A stretch of DNA of 64,000 bases from Rhea pennata (taxonomy: Eukaryota; Chordata; Aves; Rheiformes; Rheidae), in the NCBI RefSeq assembly GCF_028389875.1, contig NC_084665.1, forward strand, positions 3,658,001-3,722,000, read 5' to 3'. The position numbers and the translations under genes are program-made. A model generated the notes under the pieces. The model saw only the letters and a program-made list of their open reading frames with translations. It made no database searches and was not told the origin of the DNA. Each line of letters begins with the position of its first letter. Position 1 is the stretch's first letter. Below are positions 24,865 to 32,749 of this stretch, piece after piece.

Positions 24865-26634
24865 CTTTCTATATGTAGTAGCTAGATGGGCTTTAATTTA
24901 ATATACTTGATTCAGAAACAGAACTAGAGTACAAAGTGCCAAGCAGAATATTAACAGTTCAGTATATGGATATACATCCTTACTTTTATTTCACACAGTT
25001 TTATATATATAGTAGAAGAATGTAAAATTTTAACTGGGTGTTAGGTAAACTCTTTTCCTTTTCCTGTGACTGTTCAGATGTTTCTATATATTGACTGGCT
25101 GACAAAGCATTGCTTCTTATTAATTAACCTTATTACTTTTTTTTTTTTTTTGTAACACAGGAGACGAAGTTTATTTATACCTGTTAATATATTTACCAGG
25201 GACTGTGTCTCTTTGCTGAATAACCTAGTACAGTTCTACTTAATATGAGAATATAGTTTAATGCTACTGCCAAGAACTAGCCCTTGTGTGTGTATAGCAA
25301 CTGCAGAATGCTTCTATGGCCACTATATTTTGTCACTTAGTAACTAGGAGCAGTTACAGCTGTCCCTAAGTAAATGTAAACCTGCTATTCTGGATTCATT
25401 TTAGATACAGCTGCTGCTCATAATATTAGATGCCTTCATAATTTTCTCATGTGCTTCATTTAATGAAATTAGGATTGACATTAACTGCAGGATTCCGATC
25501 TACTTATTTTATGTAGTACTTAGTGAGATTATAAAATGCTCTTGCCACTAAATTCTGTTGTTTCAACCATGATAGTTCCCCTCTGCATTTAAGAATACTA
25601 CAAGTAGCATAAATAACTGGTAATATTTTATATATATGTATATAGGATTCATACAGGGGGAAAATCTTGTTAACCTACACCGTAGAGGAAGAAAACTTCA
25701 CACTATCTAAATTTATACCTCTTGCAGTTCTCCAGTTTGCCTGGAGAGTTTTTCTTTTCTAGATTTGTCCATATCATAATTTGTAATGGATGGTAACTTG
25801 ATATATATGTGTGATATAAAAGTAGTGAGCCATGTTTTATGACTTTATATCATCCCTTCCCTTTTCTGCAATGGTACTATTGGCTGGAAAAAAAACATTT
25901 GCTAGGTTGTTATTTTTTTTAGGACAGTATACCTTTCCTGTATAGTAGTTTTTCTATTAAAAATTTGTTTTATAATCAGCAGTGGAAAGTGCAGGTTTTC
26001 TGAACCTACTGAAATCGAGCACCTGTCCGCCATAGCTGTTCCTTCAACTGAGTGCTGCACATCATGGGCTCTGTCTGTGAGAGAGAAATCCAGGTGCTTG
26101 GTGTCCTTGCATGACATGAAGTTTTGCATGTAGATCGATTTGAAATGTTCCTCTTGTTTACATAATTTGCATAATTTAAAAGGATAATGTTGCCAAACTT
26201 TGGTAAATGTTAATGTTCAAAACAAAAATCTCCACTACATGTAACTTTCTTCCTCTGGATCAGTATGTGGCTTATCCCAGCCAGTGGTTGTATCTGTTCC
26301 AGTGTCAACTGCCATGTGCTCTGCTTTAAGGGGGAAACTAGTCTTTTGTGAATTTTTTGTACATAAGTATTTGTTACAAACATTTTAGCAAATGCTTTCA
26401 ATTTCTCTTAACTTGCTTGTGCATATCTTGGCTGGCATTATAGAAAATAGTGCTAATGTTATTTCCTTAAGGGGGTTGGAAAGGGAGGGATGAGGTTTTT
26501 GTTTGTTTTTTTTTTCTTTTTTTTTTTTTTTTTAGTTTGGGGAAAATGATTTATGTTGAATGTTCAGTTTTTCCTCTGCATGCTACATCATATGTTGTGG
26601 GAACTGTAAGAACCTTCATACTATATGAATACAA

Positions 26635-26640
26635 AATAAA
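26635..26640 (+). terminator. PPP3R1: PPP3R1 polyadenylation signal AATAAA
   Basis: Canonical hexamer, in the first strong position downstream of the PPP3R1 stop codon. Another AATAAA at 27676-27681 could serve a longer 3' end. Confidence 0.7.
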
Positions 26641-26656
26641 ATATTTGAACCTTGGC

Positions 26657-28110
26657 TGGAGATCTGTATACCTAGACTTTTTTTAAAACTTAAGTTTACT
26701 GTTTTTGGTTTTTATCCCATCTTATTCTAAAGATTTATTTAGTGTTTCAAGACTCCCATTTTCATTTTTAAAGGTATATTAAAGGTATATTTGATTCTCT
26801 ATTTGTTAAATGTCCAATTTGGACAAAAGCTTCTTAAAATGCTACCAGCCAACCATAACCTGGATGGAGAATGAGAGGCAGTTTCTTTCTCTGCAGGTGA
26901 AAACAATCCATGTGGTAGAAATACTTTCTTCTGTAACTGCAGCCTGGGAGACCTTTGCTTTTGTTCTCTCTATATTGCCTCTGTTGTTTCACAGGTCCCA
27001 GAAAGGAGCATGTAAGAGTTGTTTTGGCCTTCTGCATGCTGTCTCCCCTTCTGTAGCAGTTTTTGGTCAGTGTACACCTACTTTCAGGAAGAGGATTAGC
27101 TTTCATACACCCTTACCTTAGTTTTCTCCTTTAACAGTCTTTCAAGCTAATGGAGATGATGTAACATAGATCTTTGTTCTTTAGTTGCTTAAAGTGTTAG
27201 GTGCACAGCTTTAACTTGAGCTGCTTAATGTGGAAGCTTTCTTGTCTACATAGCTTGTGCTTCTGAGATCTGTATACTAAGATAGATAAGCACCAGTCTT
27301 AAATCTCTTAGTGGTTGAAGATTTGAATGAATTTGGCTATAAAAATGCTCCAAGCTATGAAGTGCACTACTGAGCCAAACCTTAGAGAGGCTTATAGTGA
27401 TTACTCAATTTGCTACTGTTTTTCATAATGTTTCAGTTTCTGTTTTGTTTCACTATTTTGGAAGAGCCTTAGTGTTTAAGTCCAAGTAGGACTTCTACTG
27501 CAGGTTCCATGATTTCCCCTGCTTTTGCATGCAGTGCTCTATGAGGGTGGAGATGGCAGCACTTGCCTGTGTTTGTGCTCCTGCTGCGCAGCCTCAGATG
27601 GTGCCCAGCACCACCAAGTACTTGCCCTGGATGTTCTCAGCTTTCCTGGTGGAAAGGAGACTGGTGAGAGATCAAAATAAAATCTAATCTAATCTAGGAC
27701 CATCTTCCAGGATTAAGTTCAAGTGTACTATTTACCCCTTTATCATCTTTTCCTCCTTTACTTTTTTGTAATATGTTCCATGGCACCAGCAGCAGACTTC
27801 GTGAGTCCAGTTCCTTGGGTATGTGCTCAGAAGAGGGATAGCTATTGACAGGATGGTCTTGTCCTAGAGTTTTTGGGCAGCCTGCCAGTAACCATTTCAA
27901 ATTTCACATTTTTTTTTCTTTTTTTGTAAAGAAAGGTATTGATCCATGACTATGTTAACTTTTTTAGGCTCTACAAAGCCTTCTCAAAGGCCTTCTGAAG
28001 TCCTGATAGCAGTGCCTGAATAGTTTAAGATTCAGAAAATCTGTTGAAGTTTTCTGTTTTGAGGATAAGTTTAAGAAGAATGAGTCAACCCTGCTTCTGA
28101 TACGGACACA
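26657..28110. other. Interval between the convergent PPP3R1 and PNO1 3' ends
   Basis: About 1.45 kb with no gene recognised. An AATAAA at 27676-27681, followed by a CTAAT repeat, could end an extended PPP3R1 transcript. Confidence 0.5.
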
Positions 28111-28382
28111 GCCACTTTAAAAGACTTTAATACCTATACACAAGGAAGAATGACTTAAGTATTTTAAGTCAGGTAGCATGTCTGAAGAAGATCTGGACTG
28201 CACAAGTAGTCCTGGTTTCTTTTGGGCTCCAAATCAAGCACAAGATGAAGCAGGTAGTTGTGGAACTCCAGGCCTCCATTAAATACATCTCACGTATACA
28301 GAGCTCAAGACTCCCTGCCACAGTCCTTGGACCAGCAGCACTTCTGCATCTTGGACTCTTGGTGCAGCAGCACTTCTGCATC
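28106..28382 (-). other. PNO1: PNO1 3' untranslated region
   Basis: Short 3'UTR from the stop codon to about 20 bases beyond an ATTAAA signal at 28131-28126 (- strand). It contains a direct duplication of a 19-base motif (+ strand CAGCAGCACTTCTGCATCT) near 28335-28384. The exact 3' end is inferred. Confidence 0.55.
28126..28131 (-). terminator. PNO1: PNO1 polyadenylation signal ATTAAA
   Basis: Common variant hexamer, the first good signal downstream of the PNO1 stop on the - strand. Confidence 0.5.
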
Positions 28383-28450
28383 TCAGAATCTTTCAGCTGC
28401 TCTGCTGGCCACAGCCCTAATATTGCCATAAACTTTGGATGGAGGACTCC
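28383..28450 (-). CDS. PNO1: PNO1 terminal coding exon 7
   Basis: Acceptor CTTTTGCAG, then the split Gly and [21 protein letters not shown], and TGA at 28385-28383. Matches the conserved PNO1 C-terminus. Confidence 0.97.
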
Positions 28451-31400
28451 CTGCAAAAGAAGAAATACAAAATCATTCAGCAAACAAGATGTCGTGCGTT
28501 ACAGAAATGGAAGCTTTGCTCTCCTGCTTACGTCTGTACCAGCATGGAGAAGGGGTGAGAAGGATGCTCAGGATTAGCCACCCTGTCTGTTCCTGCAAGC
28601 AGCAGCTCAGATCGCTGCTGTGAGCGGGGGCTACTGAGTTTTGTTCCTGACCCGCAGCATAGGGGGCTGTGACACACTGAAGACCTTGTGGCGCAGAGCT
28701 GACCTGGCAGCTGCACTGCAAGAGAGTGCTTCTGTAGAGTACCCCCTTGCCTTTCTCATCCCCACTGGGGTTTCTCTGTGGTGCTGACGGATCCCCCAGG
28801 GAGCGAGTGCATGAAGCTGAAAATCTCTTCCAGCATGAGGAGGGTGCTGGAGCCAGAAACTAAGCCCCAGGGGGAAGGAGAGGAACAGAGCAGGAGAACC
28901 AGCACCACGCTCCCTCCCTCTTCCCCCCTGCTCCAATTGCGTACGTTGGTAAACTGGGGCAAAAGCTGAGACCCAAATGAAGCAGTCTGTCATTACATGA
29001 AAATAGATTTTAGCAGTTTGAGAGAAAGTTAGGTAACAGGACTTACCTAAAATTAGATTGCATATTGCTGTTCGTGCCATTTTTATGTTCTGAAAAGATC
29101 CTAAAATATGAATTTTCCTGCAAAATAGCAGCCAAAGGAGCATTAGTTACTGGAGAGGGGAAAAAAGACTCAATCATTATAGTTAACAGGGAACTCAAGT
29201 TAGAGGTGAACAAGGACCTTAAAGTCAGCATACAAATTATTTTTCTAGGGTTGTAATTAGAAAAAAACAAACCTCATGAGGTAGAAGCTGCTTTAAGTAC
29301 TAAACTAGATTTTACAATTTCCAAATTTAACAGTATAGCAGCTTTAGGGAAAGAAGTATTACACATCGGGAAGTATTCAAATAGCATTCATTAAATACAA
29401 CTCTTAAATGATTTGTCCTACTACTGCTCTAAAGAAATTCCCAAAAATTCAGGTTATTCTTGGTTCCTAGAGATCAAAGAGATTACCTTAGGAACTGTGC
29501 TCTGTCTAGGAGGGAAGTCTGTACTTACGTGTCAGCGAGAACTATTCGTGTTCTTGTTACGTTTTCTATAGTGAATTTGGTTTTTCCACCTTTCCCTGCT
29601 ATTCTCCCTATTGCTCTTGACAGATGATCTCCTTTCAAAGGTTTGACTAAAAGGAGAATAAACACAGTAAAACATCTAATGTATTTCTGTAACACTTCCT
29701 TTGTGCAAGTTACTGAAATAACAGAATTGAATGTACTAAAGCAACATTACTATAGGTGAAATATATATATGCATGCACACATTTATATTCACCTATAGCA
29801 ATATAGGTGAAAAACACATCTAACTGTATGTGTGTCACTGACTATGAAGGAGCTACTTCATTTTGGGAGGAGGGAAGAGTGGGGGAAAAAAAAAGTATTT
29901 GCAGATGATACACCCAACTGCTAGAATACCACAGCAGAAAATACTTACCATCTGTAACTTCAAAGGATTCTAGAAAAAGATCGTCTAATCTGATCAGAGC
30001 AAGAGCATCCTAAAATGTTAACAGATTAGTTATCAGTAAGCTTGTTACAGTACCAAAACACACAGAATTGCGAGGGTGTATTTTGTTTCCTTTATATATA
30101 AAAAGAAAATCAATATTTCCTCATTTAATGTGTGAAATGATAGCTGACAAAAACTAGTCCAGCTTGTTCAATAGCAATGTAAACTTATATTTCTGTATAG
30201 AGAACACCGCAAACACCATTCTCCCAGAGTCTGCTTAAGCTGGTAAAGTCAGAGCAAGTGCACTTCAAAAAGTGTTTCTGTTCTCAGCAAGTAAAGTTTG
30301 AGCTTTGAACAGAGTAACAGCTATTGGCCTGGACTAAACCAAAAGGAACAATCTCTGCATGTACAGAGTAGCTCCAAGGCAGTTTATCACTTCATGTTTA
30401 CTTCTTATATATCACAAGATATTTCTTCCATTTCATAAATTTAAAGAACAATACCACTGGCTGTAAGATATGTGCTGTTTGAGGATTACTTTTTTATTCT
30501 GAACTAATTTAAAAAATTAGATTTCCACTCATTCACAATTTCAAATAAGCTTTTTTTTTTTTTTTTAGAAAACCATCTAAATATTGTTTTATTATATCTT
30601 ACTGTAATTTACAGAAAGGCCAAAGATTTAAAGCAAGCGGATTCAAGCAACTCTCAGAACTAGTTGTTGGAAGACTCACCTCAACTTGAAACCCGAGTAT
30701 GAATGCTTTCACAAAGTCAGCTGCTTTTGTTAGAGCACTTATATCCTTTGTCTCTTGACAAGTCTGCAGGACAAAAAGTTATATTTGCAAATTAAGACCA
30801 TTCAGAGTAAGATCACGACTTGAAAAAAAATCTGAGAAGAAAGCTAATCACAGAAAGCTGCATCCAGGCAATACTCTTTCTGTATTGCCTTTCACTGAAA
30901 CGCCTGAATATACTTTGTGCTTTCTTGCTATGTTGACCCTCAACCACAAGTTATTCTGCAAAATTGCAGGGCCGTTCCTGCTCGACCCTAACTTCTCCCA
31001 GTTATTTCTAGAAAAGTGTAAATAAGGCATAGTTATACATTGGCCTCAGCCTGTTGTCAATAATGTTTCCCCCCACACATACTCTTGTAGCCACCACCAC
31101 AATTACAGTAAGATTGTTGTTGTTTAAAGTTAGGAAGCAAAATCACTGTTGGTGTCGGTGTTTTCTCATTCATTTGAAAATATACATTAATATTGCTAAC
31201 ACAATTACTTATATCAGAAACAGCACAAGCTTCAGATATACAGTTGGAAATAACTAGTCTGCGTATGAATTAATAAGAACAAAGAATACATGAGAAAGTT
31301 TACAAGATTTACAATTACATATTGGCATCTATACTCTAAAATATTTCAGGGCAACCCACTAAAGAAAAATTCCCCCCCCCCCCCCCCCCCAAAAAAAAAC

Positions 31401-32354
31401 AAAAAACAAAAGACATTTTGTGATCAAGACATCAGACATTTTAGTGGCTCCCTAAAAAACCTCTACGAACATGTAACAGCTCCTTAAATATCTAATAGCC
31501 TTAAGTACCCACAAAACATTGCGCTCTAAAATCATTTGTTACACAAACCAATATTCTTCTCTTAATTCTAAAATAAAGTTGTCTTCTATAAAACCAGAAA
31601 AAAGCAGGTTATGCAGGCCATCTCTAGAAGAGGTAGACTATTAAATTTTACTTGCATCAACTGCTTGCTTCTAAGCAGTAAGTGCCAAATTTCATTTTGA
31701 TCTCAAGTTTTTCTGTTAGGTGAAATAACTTATTTGCTATTTTTCCAAGTATTATCTGAGATCTGGAGTGCTTCACACAAGGTCTTTAATGAACAAAACA
31801 GGAAAGCTTTAGGAGGAGAGACACTGTATTTTAAATATTAGTCGACCAGAAATGATGTAAAACTTCCCCCCCAAAACAGCTGGAGAAAGAACTCTCTTTA
31901 CCTTGATTTCAACGTTTCTTGTTTTTAAATTAAACCGGATTTGAAGCTGCAAGTGTTCCACGACAGGCGTGAATATTTTCATCCAGTTCTCCTTCAGCGG
32001 AGTATACCTGTTAGCCGGCACAGGAATCTTCCTGATCTCCTCATTTCCAGCCTAGCGAGAGAAGAAAAGGAAGAAACGCGAAGCCGTTGGTACGTGCTAA
32101 AAACGCAGCGCAGCAAAAACACCGCTTGTCGCCTCGGCCTCTTCCCCTTCGAGAGGGGCCCCGCGCACCCGCAGCGCCTCGGCGGCCACGGGCGGGAACG
32201 CGGGCCTCTTGCCGGGCCGCGGCCCCGCGGTGTCCATCGCCACCGCCTCCTCGCCGCCGCCGCCCGCCCGCCGCTTCCGCCGGCTCCGCTTGGACGAGAC
32301 GCTCGTGAAGCCGCTCTCGGCGGCGGCGGTCGCCGCCGCCTCCTCTGTCTCCAT
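28383..32354 (-). CDS. PNO1: RNA-binding protein PNO1 (40S ribosome assembly factor)
   Basis: PNO1 (partner of NOB1, Dim2/Rrp20 family) is a nuclear/nucleolar KH-domain protein bound near the 3' end of pre-18S rRNA; it acts in pre-40S maturation with NOB1. Coding exons on the - strand: 32354-32121, 32051-31902, 30763-30680, 30009-29949, 29646-29529, 29117-29047 and 28450-28383. They total 786 bp, 261 codons plus stop, slightly longer than human (252). Residues 1-78 are an acidic/basic low-complexity N-terminus from GC-rich exon 1. From residue 79 the protein is highly conserved: [21 protein letters not shown], then FVKAFILGF, then the KH domain with [12 protein letters not shown] at 190-201 (GKGG loop), ending in [13 protein letters not shown]. 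The start ATG sits in GTCGCCATGG, a good Kozak context. It shares a divergent promoter with WDR92. Confidence 0.96.
29047..29117 (-). CDS. PNO1: PNO1 coding exon 6
   Basis: 71 bases encoding [20 protein letters not shown] and LIL plus one base of Gly. Acceptor TATTTTGCAG, donor GTAAGT. The open frame continues far into the intron but has no protein similarity there. Confidence 0.97.
29529..29646 (-). CDS. PNO1: PNO1 coding exon 5 (KH domain core)
   Basis: 118 bases. Encodes [20 protein letters not shown], then [18 protein letters not shown]; the GKGG loop of the KH fold is at residues 194-197. Acceptor TCCTTTTAG, donor GTAAGT. Confidence 0.97.
29949..30009 (-). CDS. PNO1: PNO1 coding exon 4
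   Basis: 61 bases encoding [20 protein letters not shown] plus the first base of Val177. Acceptor CATTTTAG, donor GTAAGT. Confidence 0.97.
30680..30763 (-). CDS. PNO1: PNO1 coding exon 3
   Basis: 28 codons, [19 protein letters not shown] followed by AFILGFQVE. Acceptor TCCTGCAG, donor GTGAGT. Phase 0 on both sides. Confidence 0.97.
30764..31901. other. PNO1: PNO1 intron 2
   Basis: 1.14-kb intron containing a 19-C/9-A homopolymer junction (31372-31399). No exon, SINE or CR1 recognised. Confidence 0.7.
31372..31399. repeat. C19 A9 homopolymer junction in PNO1 intron 2
   Basis: Nineteen C followed by nine A on the + strand; the PNO1 pre-mRNA would read U9 G19. Confidence 0.93.
31902..32051 (-). 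CDS. PNO1: PNO1 coding exon 2
   Basis: Fifty codons in phase 0, from [16 protein letters not shown] to [10 protein letters not shown]. Acceptor TCTCGCTAG, donor GTAAAG. Highly conserved block of the family just before the KH region. Confidence 0.96.
32121..32354 (-). CDS. PNO1: PNO1 coding exon 1 (low-complexity N-terminus)
   Basis: Begins [20 protein letters not shown] and contains a KRSRRKRR basic patch, a second acidic segment (AMDT) and KRPAFPP, which corresponds to KRPVFPP in the human protein. The 3' limit is inferred: a stop follows in frame at about 32097, and GGT|GTTTTT at 32121/32120 is the only nearby GT that keeps phase 0 with exon 2. That donor is weak, so the end may be off by a few codons. 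Confidence 0.85.
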
Positions 32355-32360
32355 GGCGAC
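32347..32360 (+). promoter_or_regulatory. RFX X-box-like motif overlapping the PNO1 start codon
   Basis: GTCTCCATGGCGAC fits the degenerate X-box consensus RYYNYY-N2-RRNRAC at every defined position. It lies about 200 bp upstream of the WDR92 ATG and spans the PNO1 ATG on the other strand. WDR92 is a ciliary gene, so an RFX site is plausible, but the motif is short and untested. Confidence 0.4.
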
Positions 32361-32560
32361 GCGAGCCGTTGCGGGCGGCCCGGCGCGCGCTCCAACGGCC
32401 GCCGCGCTGCCTCCGCGCGAGCCCACGTGGCCCCAGCGGCCGCCGGAAGAGGCGCGGCGGCCGCTTCCGCCCGCGCCGCCCGCTTCCTGCGGTGCCCGAG
32501 GCGCTGCCGGTGCCGCTGCCGGCGCGGCTGCGCGGCGGCGGGGCGGGGCGGGGGCGCAGG

Positions 32561-32749
32561 ATGTCGGGCGCGGGGCTGGAGCGGCCGCAGCTGGTGGCGC
32601 ACGTGCAGCAGGCGCTGAGCTACACCGTGTTCGACTGCAAGTGGGTGCCGCGCAGCGCGCGCCTGCTCTGCCTCGGCAGCGCCCCGCGCGGCACCGGCGT
32701 GCTGCAGCTCTACGAGCTGCAGGGCGGCCGCCTGGCGCTGCTGCGCGAG
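32561..32749 (+). CDS. WDR92: WDR92 coding exon 1
   Basis: 63 codons, beginning [20 protein letters not shown] and including [10 protein letters not shown] and [11 protein letters not shown]. Very GC-rich because it lies inside the CpG island. Donor GAG|GTGAGC, phase 0. Confidence 0.95.

Larger units (their letters stand above)
24510..26656 (+). other. PPP3R1: PPP3R1 3' untranslated region
   Basis: AT-rich sequence without a coding frame, running from the stop codon to just past the AATAAA at 26635-26640. It holds a dinucleotide microsatellite (24816-24864), T tracts at about 25137-25152 and 26505-26535, and one match to the Pumilio-type motif TGTATATA at 25637-25644. Length of about 2.1 kb fits the long 3'UTR known for vertebrate PPP3R1. 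The end is inferred from the signal, not from transcripts. Confidence 0.75.
28451..30679. other. PNO1: PNO1 introns 3-6 (between exons 3 and 7)
   Basis: Introns of 670, 302, 411 and 596 bp separate the small 3' exons. The 302-bp intron holds an 11-bp inverted repeat CTATAGGTGAA/TTCACCTATAG at 29750-29798. No snoRNA C/D or H/ACA boxes were recognised in them. Confidence 0.6.

Noticed and set aside
28631-29143. 170-codon minus-strand open frame beginning near PNO1 exon 6
   Set aside because: Only the 71 bases of exon 6 are PNO1; the remainder is read-through past the GTAAGT donor into intron 6.
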